Assembly: GCA_001179505.1 (NCBI GenBank)
Contig: CDMY01000329.1
Location: 54,275-118,274 of the forward strand
Direction: 5' to 3'
Origin: Vitrella brassicaformis
Taxonomy: Eukaryota; Sar; Vitrellaceae
Length of the DNA: 64,000 nucleotides
Within the stretch, counting starts at the first letter, position 1; each line of letters begins with the position of its first letter. A program made the position numbers and the translations under genes. The notes beneath the pieces are model-generated. The model was given only the letters and a program-made list of their open reading frames with translations. It was not told the DNA's origin and did not search any database. This document shows positions 47,226-64,000 of this stretch, piece by piece.

Positions 47226-48477
47226 ATGATCCTGTTCATCTCGCTCTTCCTGCCGGCTGCCTCGGCGAGTGCGGCGCTCAGCGGACGTCAGAGCGACACC
47301 ATCGCCGATGTTATGGACAAATTCGGCCCTTTGTCAGTCGAGAACAACAAAGGCGAGAAGCTCTCCGAAGCTGCGTCTGATGCTGCAGCGGCGGGCCCTT
47401 TTGACCTTCCGGCATTTGTGGCGCCAAAGGACAGCTCTCATCGGTTCAGCTATGGGCTTGAAAGCGACCAAGGGCTGCAGCGAGAGGTGTTCACTCTGAA
47501 GGTGCTGCCTGACGCGGGCAAAGCAGATGAGCTCCGCGGCCGCATCGAGCACGAAGGCGTCCCGTTCGACCTGCTGTCGTACCATATTACGGCCTCTGAC
47601 AAGGCGCTCCACGGCGACAGGAAGGCAGTGGACATCTACGTGGTGCACAAGGCAGCCGACACATCGACCGACCGGTACCTCGTCGAGAGTCTCTCGCTGG
47701 ATGAGGGGTTTCGCACCTCGTCTGTGTCGGAGGTGCTCAAGGGCACGCTGTCGTCGCTCCCCGCTCATGCTGCGCATGGCCGTGGGCTGGACTCTCTGAG
47801 TGATGTGGACGTGGAAAGGCTGCTCGAGCCGCTGAGAGACTTGAGAATCTGGCGGGATGGGGACATGGCGGTGGACCGAGAGGATGGGGCGCCCACACTG
47901 GCTGCTGCTGACTTCCCCACCCCGTGTGCACACCTTGTCAAGTGGTACGGCGGCACGGATCCATACAGACAGACAGCAAGATTGCCTCCACCTGTCTGTC
48001 TGTGTTTGTCTGCGCAGGATCGACAAGACGGACTCTCAGCAGTCGTCGCCCTCACCCTCCCCTACCCCGCCCGCCATTGTGTCAGCTCACTCCCCCGCCG
48101 TCGTCTCAGCTGCCGGCCACTCACTGCCCTCGTTCGCGCAGGTGGCGTCATCTCGGCGGGCCAACCACACCCTCGCCCCATCCCTCGCAGAAATGCCCTC
48201 CTGGCTGCCGTCATTCAGCAAAGACACATCCGTCACTGAGTGTCGCGGCACGAGCATACGCGGGGCGCACCCCCTGCCGCCCTCCTCCCACACGGCTTCT
48301 GCGTCGCTTCGAACGCCGTCTGTGCGCAGGAGCAGCGGTGTGAAGGGCACTGGCACTGTTCGGCGTGGGCGGGGACACGGCGGCACCAAGAAGGTGGTGC
48401 GCGCTGCGGTGGCGCATGCGATTAACGAGACGGCCACTGTCTGCGAATGGAGCCTTGTCCAAGCTTTTTCTGTTTGA
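47226..48477 (+). CDS. Secreted or membrane-lumen protein, unknown
   Basis: ATG at 47226 opens a signal peptide (MILFISLFLPAASASAALSG) with an Ala-rich cleavage site. Exon 1 runs to about 47944, where TG of the Trp codon is completed by exon 2 (from about 48019), giving HLVKWIDKTDSQQ. TGA is at 48475-48477. The first part is a mixed alpha/beta domain rich in acidic residues (EVFTLKVLPDAGKADELRGR; SYHITASDKALHGDRKAVDI; DVDVERLLEPLRDLRIWRDG). The second is Ser/Pro/Thr-rich, then basic (RRGRGHGGTKKVVRAAVAHA). No family recognised, no transmembrane segment apart from the signal. Length is about 390 residues. Confidence 0.75.
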
Positions 48478-49583
48478 TGTGAGTAGGCAGACGAAATGGG
48501 TGACGGGATCGGATGGGTGCTCCTGATGGCTCCCGGCCGAGGTGCGGTGTGTCGGCTGGATATTGCCAGACTGTTTTTGCAGCATTGTGGATACATACAT
48601 GCTAGTTTTCCCACCCTGAGCTGAGCTTTTGTTGTGCGTTTTTTGCTGTGTGTGATGGGATACGATCAGACCAGATCAGGTCAGGTGCCTTTTTCCTCTC
48701 CTCATTCTTAGTTGGCATTGGTGGTCCGTGTTGGTAAATGGGTGGGTGTGGGTGTCGGCGTGAGAGAGAGAAGCGGCTAGTAGAGACGTATTTGTGGGCG
48801 TGGCGTATGGGTGGGTGGCTCAAGGGATGCGACAATGACGAGAACGGACTGATCAAATCTGCTTGTTGGTGGTGTGGTATATGTGTAAAGATCTTCACCG
48901 ATTCCAGACGCAGCCTTTGCTTCGTTCTCTACGGTCCGTTCCCTGTGTGGGTGTCACATCCTTGACGGACACGTTGCCGGCCAGCCATGGGCAACAAGCT
49001 GGGTGGCGTCGTGTCCTTCACATATGTGACACTAAACACAGGGGAGGGCTCCGTTTCACCAGACACAAGCACTGGATGTCTCCCTGTGGGATGACTAGCT
49101 GCGATGAGCACACCCACACCCACACACCCTCGGACACAACGACATATGTGTGTATGTCGGTATGTGTATGACGCACACAGACGCCCAGGAGCACCATTAC
49201 GCGATCACCTCACCCACCCATCCACCCACCCACGAAAAACGGTGTGACACCCACAGAAACACAACGCACACACACACAGATATCATCTACGTCTGCCTGC
49301 CTGTCGGTGTATATGGGTACAAACAAAACACAGCACACAAAAAAACATACCTGCACTGCAGCCATCGGTGCGATATGCGATAAGCGATGAGCGATACCAC
49401 AACAACAACAACAACGACACGGCAATAGGTAGATAGATTGACTAAACAGGTAAATCGCTGCGATCGCCTGTCTGTCTGTCTGTGTGTCTGTGTCGCCTCC
49501 CTCCAACCGGGAAAAACGGAGGGATGTGCACCCACAGAAGCCCGACACACACAACACTCACAGACATACACCAGAAGTGCGCG
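48478..49583. other. Convergent intergenic region
   Basis: No gene is supported. TG-rich to about 48960, then CA-rich (from about 49110) into the 3' region of the ABC transporter; (CAA)n near 49399-49415. Confidence 0.65.
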
Positions 49584-56328
<6,745 letters not shown>

Positions 56329-56587
56329 TGTCGCTGTGATCTGATGGATGACGGTGTTGTCTTGGCTGTGTCTACGCCTGTCCCTAAGCCCGGCGCCTAC
56401 CTTTCGGCGCTAGACATCTCCAGGGCGGATCTCCCACAGTTTTGCGGTTTCACTGAAAAGCCTAAGCCCAAACCCTAAACCCTCAACCCCTTTCAAAGCA
56501 CAGAACGTCAAGTCACTTCCCCGAAAATCATTTGTTTGGGTTGTGTCTGGTTTTGGCGCAGAGCGTTGGCCCTTGGTGCCCATCTTG
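56329..56587. promoter_or_regulatory. Divergent promoter with telo-box-like motif, ABCC / nuclear protein
   Basis: This interval of about 260 bp contains AAACCCTAAACCC (about 56470-56482) followed by TCAACCCC, resembling the plant telo-box (AAACCCTAA) found in promoters of ribosome-biogenesis and translation genes. No GCTCGC core is seen. The exact start of the rightward gene is uncertain. Confidence 0.55.
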
Positions 56588-58806
56588 ATGTGGTCGACGA
56601 ACACAAGCCATACGCCCGTCGTTGCGCTAGACTCAGCACCCTCCCCGACCTTCGTGGCCCTCTCCGACACCACCCACAAGCACGTCATGTCGACCGACCT
56701 CCCCTCCAAGGAAAAGCTCCCCCCGGACAGACAGCAGGTACGCCCAGCACGCCACACGCACAGGCCGGTGCCTCCCTCCTCACTCCGCCGCCTGCCTCAT
56801 CCGCCGTTGCGCGCTGTCACGATCTTGGTTCAGGTGCCCAAGCCCCCACACGTGGAGGTGAGCTGGCACGACCCTCCCCTGGCCTCACAGGCGCATGTCT
56901 CATCCCCACACTGCCCGGGCGCATCCCCACTCTGCCCCTCTCTGCCCTTTTGCTGCCGTTGCTCAGGGTGAGGCGGAGCAGAAGGATCAGGAAATGGTGT
57001 TGGCGGGCGATGGCTGCCGCCCGACGCCCATAGTCAGTGCCGACGATGCCGCGGCCGCCCCTCAAGCGCCCGAGGGCAAGGAGGCGGCTCCCAAGCGCGC
57101 AACGGACGGTGGAGAGGAGGACAAACCGAAGAAACGACATAAAACCGCCGACTTGCCGGCCTCTGAGGTGAGCAGCCGGGTCAGGGGGGTGGCAGACGTC
57201 ATGAGGGCATGCACAGGGCCACAGAGAGTCGCAGGAAGGGCAGAGTGGGGCGAGGAAGGCACCGAGGGAGACGGGGAGGTCTGGAGGGAGGTCGTGTCTC
57301 GACCGGTTCGCTGCGAGCTGTGGGTATCCATCTGTTTGTGAGAGCCAGTTTGGGCGTCAGGGAGGACTCGCGAGGCAGCACAGCCAGCCAGGCCACACGG
57401 GCATATTGGACACGGCTGCGTGTCGTGTTGAAAGATGTATCCAAGCAGCTGTTGATTGACACATCCGTATCGGCTCTCTTCATTCTGTCACTGCCGGCGC
57501 GTGTCTGGTGTGGGGGTGTGTGTGTGTGTGTGTGTGTGCAGGGTGACAGTGACTCGCTGCTGAGGAGCCGTTTGAAGAAACTCATCACGGACCTGCAAAT
57601 CAGGTGAGCGTCACGTCGCTCCACACGCGCGCACCCTCTCCTCTCATCCACTCCACTCAACTCGTGTGTGGGGTGTGCTGTGGTGTGTGCCGTGCAGCCC
57701 GTCGATATACAAAGGCATAGACAAGGGTGATTCGTCGGTGGCCATGTTGAACCAAAGGGTCATGGAGAAGTGTGCAGAGCTGGGTAAGTGGTGGTCGACG
57801 TTACACAGCCACCACACACAGAGAGCCGCTTCACACACGCCACACACAGAGCCGCGGTCCACCTCTCTCTCCCTCCCTCTCTGTATGTCTGTGTGGGCAA
57901 ATGCAGGTGTGACGGCTAATGGCGAGGTGCGTTTGCCGACTCCTGAAGAGGTGAGCACACCCACCACCATACACCATAACGCCAGACACCATCACGCCCA
58001 GCAGTCAGCCCTGTGTCGGTCCTTTCCTCAATGTGTGTGTGTGTTGTGCCCCATCCATGTGTTGTGTTGATCAGGAGAAGGCCTACCGCAAGAAGCGCAA
58101 GCAGCAGAAGGTGTACGAGGAGGTCATGGACGGAGTCAGCACCGATAACATTCTCAAGGTACACTACACAACCAGCAGTGCAGCCACCACTACACATCCA
58201 TCCATCCATCGCTCTGCGCCTGCGTGTGGTTGTCTCGCTGTGTTATCAGGAGGGCGAGGACGGCCGGCGCCAGCGCCGCCCCGCCGCCGTCAAGGCGGAG
58301 CTTGTCAACGCGGTAGGTCCACCACACCCACCACACTCACAAGCATCAAACACCCCTCACACCCCTCACACACACGTGTGTATTGGTTCCCTCTTCAGTC
58401 GGAGTTGGCCAAGGACCAGCCCAAAAAGGACGCCCGCGACGCACCCAAGAGCCGCAAACCACCATCAGGCCTCTCGCCCCGCTCAGGCACCAACCCCTCC
58501 CTCCCGCCGATGGCCAGCAGCACATCCTCACCCCCACACAACGGCGTGCGCAATGCCGCCCGCAGCCCAACTGATCGGGACGGTGTTCGGCGGGGCGCCA
58601 GCGGGGCGGGTGGCGATGTGGGTGGCGTGCCGCGTCGTCAGAGTAGCGGTTTGAGCAAGTTGATAGTGAGCAAGAAGGACGTGCCGGTGCAGAAGAAGTT
58701 TGGCCGCAAGGCGACCAAGGCGGAGCGGATGATGCTGGCCAAGCCCGACGAGGATGAGGACGACTATGACCCCGATGCGTTCAAGTCGCTCCTCAAGACC
58801 GAGTGA
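56588..58806 (+). CDS. Charged, probably nuclear protein of unknown function
   Basis: The first in-frame ATG after the upstream open frame is 56588; MSTDLPSKEKLPPD at 56687 is an alternative. Exons that close in phase: 56588-56737, 56834-56857, 56967-57167, 57542-57603, then from 57698 and onward through about nine exons to TGA after LLKTE (58804-58806). Sequence features: a basic bipartite-like cluster (KPKKRHKTADLP, about 57125-57160) that could be a nuclear localisation signal; a short helix region (RSRLKKLITDLQIS); another basic helix (EKAYRKKRKQQKVYEEVMD, about 58075-58130); a Ser/Pro-rich disordered stretch; and a basic-acidic C-terminus (KKFGRKATKAERMMLAKPDE then DEDDYDPDAF). Length is about 380 residues. 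No recognised domain. Composition resembles ribosome-biogenesis or splicing factors, and the telo-box-like promoter fits that, but this is only suggestive. Confidence 0.75.
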
Positions 58807-60563
58807 CCGCGCTACGGCTGACCTACCTCTCTATCTCTTGTCGGTCTGGCTGCTGGCTGGGTGCCGTGTGCGTCCACCCCTCTGCCTTGTGTACAGTCGC
58901 AGTGCACTGTCTGGCCGCCATCCATATGCCCTCTGTCTGTCTGTCTTGATTGAGCACAAGATCCATACATATCCCATATCTGCCGAGGGTGCGGTGTGGT
59001 GGACGGAATGGGTGTGGTGTGAGGGCAGGCAGATGGGATGGGTGGGTCGGTGTTTTTGGCCTCGCCCGCCCTTCTCTGCCCTGCCCTGCCCTGCCTGCCT
59101 GTCTGTCTGTAGGGAGACTAGGTATCTACAGGTGGGATGGATGGATGGATGGCCTCTCCTTCTTTCTTGTGTGTAGCGGTAGTTGGTTAGATGGCCTGCC
59201 TTCCTGCCTGAGTGCCGTTCCCCAAGCACCACCATCACTGTGTCGAAGACGAGAGGGAGAGAGGACTGGGATGAGGGAAGGACTCATCGATCACTTGTGT
59301 CTCAAGGAAGGATCGGATAGCTTTAACCTGAGCCCATCTCGGTCGCACACTCAGACAAGCCCCGCGCACGTATTACCTGTTCACACACGCACACATCACA
59401 CCGGCTCACTCACTCAGGGAGGTAGGCAGCAACTTGTCGCACTTTCGTGTGTATATCCCGTGAAGATCAGCAGAGTCACTCGGCGGGCGGATACTTCCTA
59501 CTTGCATCAATGCGACCCATTGAATGCGTCTCTTCTTGTCCGTCGCGTTTTCGCGTCTGTCTATCTTAGCAAACGATTTGTTGGCCAGGCACTACCCCTC
59601 CTTGCCCAGCTGTCGTGCTCATATCGATCCATGCAGCCATGTCGGCCTGGAGCCATGCCAGACAGATGAAGCGAGACGGGCGCTAGCACACGAGATGAGG
59701 CCACGTTGACGAGCCGCTGCCTTCGGTGGCACTAGAGAGGACAGGATAGCTAGCACGCACGGATGCAGTGAGCTCACTCGCAACCGGACGATTTGTGCAT
59801 CGATGCCATCAATGTGACCTTTCTCACCACGTCTGTCTCTCTCACCACGTTGTCACATGAGTATCTACCTCACACCGCCTGTCTTGTCCTCTGCCTTTCG
59901 TCCTTCCTCCCCCCATCTAGGTGTCTTGCTCATCTCGATGCAGCCATGTGGTCCTTGAGGCATGCCAGAGAGATAGATGAGGCAGACCGATACGCAGAGT
60001 GTCTGACTTCTCAAGTGGGGCGGGGCATGGCGGAACACGAATATAGGACGACGAGAGAGGTGTGTGGAAGAGCTGCCTCCCTTGACCTGTTCTCCCGACC
60101 CTGTCTGTGGCTAGGAAAAGGGAGGTCATTCATTCATCTGGTAGGACAGACTAGAGACTGCATGAAGGGCTTCATGTGTATGAAGGCCGCCTTTGGTGTG
60201 TCTCGTGTGTGTGTGTGTGTGTGTGTGTATGTGTCCGCAGTGAGAGAAGGTGGTGCCGTGCCGTGCCGTGCCGTTTACAAAGGGAGGCGTGTGCCGACGT
60301 GTGGATCCATCCGAAGCGGCGTGACTGACTGAGGCATCAATCCACGTGCGCATCCATTCCTCCGTGAACATGCAGGTAATTTGCACACTACCTATCTTAC
60401 CGTCTCCGTCGCCCACTCATCTCTCATCTGCCATTTTGATGCATGCAGTCTCGCTATTTAGATTGCAATCTGGAAAACCCCAGTCTCGCTCGGCGTCTCG
60501 GACGTCGACCACGCAGCAGCTGGGGTCCTTCTCTCATCAGCTGTCGGGCCATCCTTTTCCCAG
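58807..60563. other. Gene-poor interval, possible diverged repeat and coding remnant
   Basis: No firm gene is seen in 1.75 kb between two rightward genes. TG/TC-rich sequence dominates. Two related blocks (about 59612-59690 and 59925-60000) can be aligned and both encode peptides of the form AAM-W-S-HAR. The downstream frame remains open for about 100 residues after (to about 60235). An unrecognised exon or gene remnant is possible. Confidence 0.45.
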
Positions 60564-61268
60564 ATGTCCCTCTTCACCTATGGCGGCAGTGCTCTCGTCG
60601 GGCAGACACGGCCGTCACCACTCTCACAGGTGGACAGGAGAGGAATGGACTGCCAGCCTCAGGACACGGTGAGTATAGGGCACAAGTGCAACAAATAAGA
60701 CCTGTGTTGCAATGGTTTGTGTTGTGTTTCGCCAGGAATACGGTCGTTTGTCGGCCGATCCCACTTCTGCCAGGCTGAAAGAGGTGGTGCGTGGCGAGCC
60801 CCGTCCCTTAGTCGTGCCTCGGCGTCCATCGGAGCATGAAGGCATGTTCTGCCCATACTCAGACCAGCTAGGTACGTGCTCATACACTTAATCAGGGATG
60901 ACTGACATTTATCAACAGCTTCCCCTCTCCTGTCTGTGGGCATGTCCGGTGCAGGTCAGCATCCAGTGTACTTCAACAATGACCTTGGCTTTCCGCACAA
61001 GGGCGCCGGTGTGGGGGCAGATAGGCAGTTTTCGGCTGCCAAAGACACGCTCGAAGCTTTGCGGTTCGAACAACCAGCATCAGTGGTACGTTTGTTCACA
61101 TCGCACCCGCCACACACCCAACATCGGTGTGTCTTGCAGGGTAAGAAACATCTGTTTGGGCAAGCGAATGTGCTGCACGTCGGCAGCCACTTGGTGCGCC
61201 CTGATAGCGCCCTGCTGCCAGCCAAACGGGCTGTCAAGACACACCACCAGTTCTGGCACCTCATGTGA
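60564..61268 (+). CDS. Small protein of unknown function
   Basis: Four exons close exactly in phase: 60564-60668, 60736-60871, 60955-61085 and 61140-61268 (TGA), giving about 166 residues. A CAG lies directly before the ATG, so a 5' UTR intron may end there. The protein begins MSLFTYGGSALVGQTRPSPL, has a basic middle (RLKEVVRGEPRPLVVPRRPS) and ends LLPAKRAVKTHHQFWHLM. It lacks signal peptide and membrane helices and is rich in Pro, His, aromatic and basic residues without regular secondary structure. That style is seen in microtubule-associated inner proteins of cilia, but I cannot place it in any family. Confidence 0.7.
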
Positions 61269-61481
61269 GCCAGATAGACAGGCTGATGGCTGGCTTGGCT
61301 TGGCTTTTCTAGTCTTTCGTTGGTAATTTTAATTAGTGACTTTGCGGGCGAGTGCTTGCCAAACAGAATTGGAGACAGAAAGGGGATGGATGAGGGGTCG
61401 ATGATGCGGTTCAATGGACATGTCCGACCGACACATGTTACATACGCAGACAGACCCACCTACCAGTCTAAGGCCAGCAAG

Positions 61482-62547
61482 TCAGCCCTCCCCCTGCCCC
61501 TCAGCGGCCATTTCCCCTCTTTGCCTTTCGTCCTCTATCTCTTGCCTGAGCCTGTCCTGCTCCTCGCCACCTGCAGCAGCTGTCCTGTTGCCCCCCGCTG
61601 CCCCTGTTGGTGGCGGCAGCGGGTGGCCGTGGATGGCGGCCTTCATGATGCCCTCCAGCTCTTGTGTGGATCTCAGCAGCCGATTCTCCTCCTCTGTCAG
61701 CTCAGCCGTCAGCCGATCAGACTCGGTACGCAGACGGGACACCTCTGCACACACACACACACATGACGATGCCTTCCTTGTTGTGTGTGTCGGTGTCTCT
61801 GTTTGTGTTTTGGTAGGCAAGCGCTCTTCGCAGCTGCACTGATGCTCGCTCGGTCCTGCTCTCACCTGCACACACACACATACAGCAAAGAGAGACGGCA
61901 TGAGGGAGGGAGATGTAAAGATTTTTTCCGAGTGTGTTGTGTGGTCAGCAGCACATGTGGCCATGGGCTTCATGGCGTCGTGCGTGTGGGAGTCAGTTTT
62001 CTCACACATTGCCAGTGGTCTCTCTATCTATTCGCCTGGCTGCCTGCCCGCCTGAGAGAGAACAGTGTCTGTGTTGTGTCCTCGCCAGCTGTGCGTCTTG
62101 TGTCTGGTATCGCGTGTGTTGTTTTCCTGGTGTGTCCTCCCCTCTCTCTTTGCGGGTGTCGTCTGCCGTCCTGCAACTCGATACCATCAGCCCCTACGTC
62201 TGGCTTTGGTGATTTTGGTTTGCCGGGTGGTGACACGAGATGCGCACAGGGGGGGCGGGCGGGTGAACGGACCCATACACGCCTCACACACAAATGTACA
62301 TATGGCTTTCCAGTCCGTCTGTTTGTCGATACGCACACACATTTTCACGTGTTTTGTCGGCGCACATGAGTGGATGGAGGGACCGATGTGCGCCTTTCTA
62401 TTGTGTGTGGGTGGGGGGTCTGCCGATGGCGAGAGAGAGAGAGAGAGAGAGAGAGATGGTGTGCGTCTGTTGGTGTGCTGGCTGTCTGCTGCTGGACAGA
62501 CACCGCACACACTGAGTGTTGATCGTCACTGTGTCTTTGGCGGCCAT
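61482..62547 (-). CDS. Coiled-coil protein, C-terminal exon clear, upstream exons tentative
   Basis: The exon 61482-61744 encodes a heptad-like coiled coil (EVSRLRTESDRLTAELTEEE and NRLLRSTQELEGIMKAAIHG), a Pro/Gly linker and a second short coil (QDRLRQEIEDERQRGEMAAE) ending QGEG and TGA at 61482-61484. A TGTGTGCAG acceptor lies right before it. A possible first exon is MAAKDTVTINTQ (ATG at 62545-62547), and another plausible block is PPGKPKSPKPDVGADGIELQ (about 62180-62240). I could not link these in phase, and the repeat polarity of 61900-62500 is mixed. Only the last exon is well supported. Confidence 0.4.
61786..61890. repeat. Dispersed repeat copy A (about 105 bp)
   Basis: The stretch from GTGTCTCTGT through AAGCGCTCTTCGC and TGCACTGATGCTCGCTCGG to CAGCAAAGAGAGA is repeated at 62987-63105 in the same orientation with a handful of substitutions and a short insertion. 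Part overlaps an intron of the coiled-coil gene. Confidence 0.85.
62432..62456. repeat. (GA)n microsatellite
   Basis: About twelve GA units in a region without a firm gene. Confidence 0.9.
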
Positions 62548-63230
62548 CGAGCATCTGACTGACAGACAGACAGACGACACACAAAGGTAAGGAACAGCGA
62601 CCTGCTGATGCTGCTGGTATGGATTGGTGTGTCGGCTGTTGGGCGATGGATGTCGCTTTTGATTAATAGGGGGTGCCCACTAGCGATCCACGAACACGTA
62701 TCTGACGTCAATGCACCCAGCCCCGCCCCATGTGTCTACGCACGCACACTCCATCCATCCATCCATCGCCACGTGAGTTATAGAAAGACACACAGGTGCG
62801 AGTGGGCAGATCTGTACGTGTACCTAGCTGTTCAGGTGCGTGCAGCTACCTTGTTTTGTTTGTCCTGTCCTTCTCAGCGATGAGTCAGTCACTCGGGGCA
62901 GCGCCCATATGCACAGGATCGATTGTCGCCTAGATTGTCGCCACACACACATTCAGAGCCGCACGTGTTGACCCCTCTGTGTGTCGGTGTCTCTGTGGGT
63001 GTTTCGGTAGGTAAGCGCTCTTCGCTTCTGCACTGATGCTCGCTCGGTCCTGCTCTCATCTGCACGGCACACACACATACACACACATATACAGCAAAGA
63101 GAGAGACGTCATTGGATGTGGGCGGTGCTTCTATGACTCAACGGGAGCGAGGACGCAGGCATTGGGGGCGAGCCAAGCTGTTTGTCCTTCCACTAGTACA
63201 CTGTGTGGAATGGATGCATGCGTCGTCAGG
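62548..63230. other. Gene-poor interval before the serine hydrolase
   Basis: No exon can be supported. It holds repeat copy B and short (CATC)n and (CA)n tracts. Confidence 0.5.
62987..63105. repeat. Dispersed repeat copy B (about 119 bp)
   Basis: Direct-repeat partner of 61786-61890, 1.2 kb away. The core around TGCACTGATGCTCGCTCGG is identical; the flanking CA repeat is longer here. Confidence 0.85.
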
Positions 63231-64000
63231 GAGATGTCTGTGCGTGTCGCGTTGCACGGCGTCACACATTCGCTGAGAGAAGGTCCCCTGCCAGTCAGTA
63301 AGTCGCCACAAGGGACTATCTTATATCATCGCATCGTGCCACCTGTGTGTTCCTTCCTGCAGGCGTGGCCTGATGAGACTGACTTTTATCAGTGGTGGTA
63401 CACGAATGAGAACACCATGGAGTACGATGCAGGCGAGGCGGCGGTCGACCAGTAAGCAAGCATGACTGACCAACTGACATGACACGCTGCCAACGATTGA
63501 CTGGTCCATTCATTTCGCTACTGTCTGTCAGCATTTCGAAGAACATAAGGGAAGAGGGTCCTGTGGATGGTAGGCATCGCATGTGTGTCGGACCCGTGTC
63601 CAGCCCAGCCAGCACATGGGGTGTGTCACTAGTCGTGTGTTTCGGTGTGTGTGCAGGTCTGCTGGGCTTCTCGCAGGGCGGGGCGCTTGCGTGCATGTGC
63701 GCCGCACTGCAACAAAAGGTCAGTCAGTTTGTCACTCCGCCGCCACCTCCCACATCGGCCTCATGCAGGCAGACCTGTGCGCGGCGGATGTGTGTGTCAG
63801 GCAGACGACGAGAGGCTGAATAATGCCTCAAATTCGTCATGACCATCGCGTCTTTCTCACCACGGTCGCCCTCGTGGAGCCACATCATCGAGAAGGAGCA
63901 GCCCCTGACGCTGCCGTCGCTGCACATAGCGGGCAAGAAGGACGAGCTGCACCCCGCCAGTGTACAGATGGCCCAGCACGTCTTCCAGGGCGGGGTGCTC
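63231..64000 (+). pseudogene. FSH/OVCA2-type serine hydrolase, apparent frameshift, 3' partial
   Basis: FSH1/OVCA2 proteins are small alpha/beta hydrolases. Exons 63363-63451 (AWPDETDFYQWWYTNE), 63532-63569 and 63657-63718 close in phase and give DGLLGFSQGGALACMCAALQ, whose GFSQG is the nucleophile elbow. The next exon starts at 63801 in phase (ADDERLNNAS) but hits TGA within about 13 codons, whereas the family-like continuation FVMTIASFSPRSPSW and LPSLHIAGKKDELHPASVQM lies in the +1-shifted frame from about 63830. One base appears missing near 63828-63834. LHIAGKKDELHP contains the catalytic Asp region; the catalytic His would lie beyond 64000. A candidate first exon (MSVRVALHGVTHS, about 63231-63310) resembles the family start but does not join in phase. 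Sequencing error or a decayed gene are both possible. Confidence 0.65.

Noticed and set aside
56465-56495. Chromosome end or internal telomere tract
   Set aside because: Only two telomere-type units occur between two intact genes, so a promoter telo-box is the better reading.
58807-59670. Rightward frames just after the nuclear-type protein as extra exons
   Set aside because: The upstream gene ends cleanly at TGA 58804-58806 and these frames are TG/TC-repeat driven.

Overview
This is nuclear DNA of a GC-rich, intron-rich eukaryote. Every gene I can follow is broken by short GT-AG introns of roughly 50-180 bp, and introns and UTRs are full of (TG)n, (TCTG)n and (GGAT)n-type simple repeats. 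A chlorophyll-binding light-harvesting (LHC/FCP-type) protein with a signal peptide followed by an ASAF-like motif, two N-terminal Met-Gly proteins (one ESCRT-III), a eukaryotic UDP-galactopyranose mutase and a nuclear-encoded mitochondrial EF-Tu together suggest an alga with a complex plastid. My best guess is a chromerid alveolate such as Vitrella. That is inference, because nothing here is a species marker.

Layout: <1-3280 (+) a membrane protein, 5' truncated, with a degenerin/ENaC-like pre-TM2 signature; 3987-7518 (-) ATAD3; 7639-9380 (+) kynurenine 3-monooxygenase-like enzyme; 10038-12976 (-) mitochondrial EF-Tu; 13552-16387 (+) UDP-galactopyranose mutase, with an assembly gap inside intron 1; 18932-20091 (-) multipass membrane protein; 20482-21276 (+) CHMP6/Vps20; 22004-23119 (-) light-harvesting protein; 23555-25258 (+) FolD; 26131-27375 (-) omega-like GST; 27502-28384 (+) unknown protein with a HSHP motif; 30786-35116 (-) MscS-type channel; 35307-37457 (+) CRYZL1-like MDR protein; 39197-39699 (-) small secreted protein; 41753-47050 (-) large Met-Gly protein with a second gap; 47226-48477 (+) secreted unknown; 49584-56328 (-) ABCC transporter; 56588-58806 (+) charged, probably nuclear protein; 60564-61268 (+) small unknown; 61482-~62547 (-) coiled-coil fragment; ~63231->64000 (+) FSH/OVCA2-type serine hydrolase carrying an apparent frameshift.

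The strongest structural regularity is architecture. Eight gene pairs are arranged head to head across 120-580 bp shared promoters, and the strands otherwise alternate so that neighbouring pairs converge. Six of the eight shared promoters carry a GCTCGC element (three of them as AAGCTCGCA). An eighth promoter instead carries a telo-box-like AAACCCTAAACCC. Simple repeats are polarised with transcription: TG/TC-rich on the sense strand, switching to CA/GA near the middle of most convergent intervals.

The genes are not one pathway. They are housekeeping (mitochondrial translation and nucleoid, one-carbon metabolism, ESCRT), photosynthesis, transport and mechanosensing, redox, and cell-surface galactofuranose synthesis. 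Start codons and exon edges were placed by eye from splice phases. Where exon coordinates are given I checked that the phases close.
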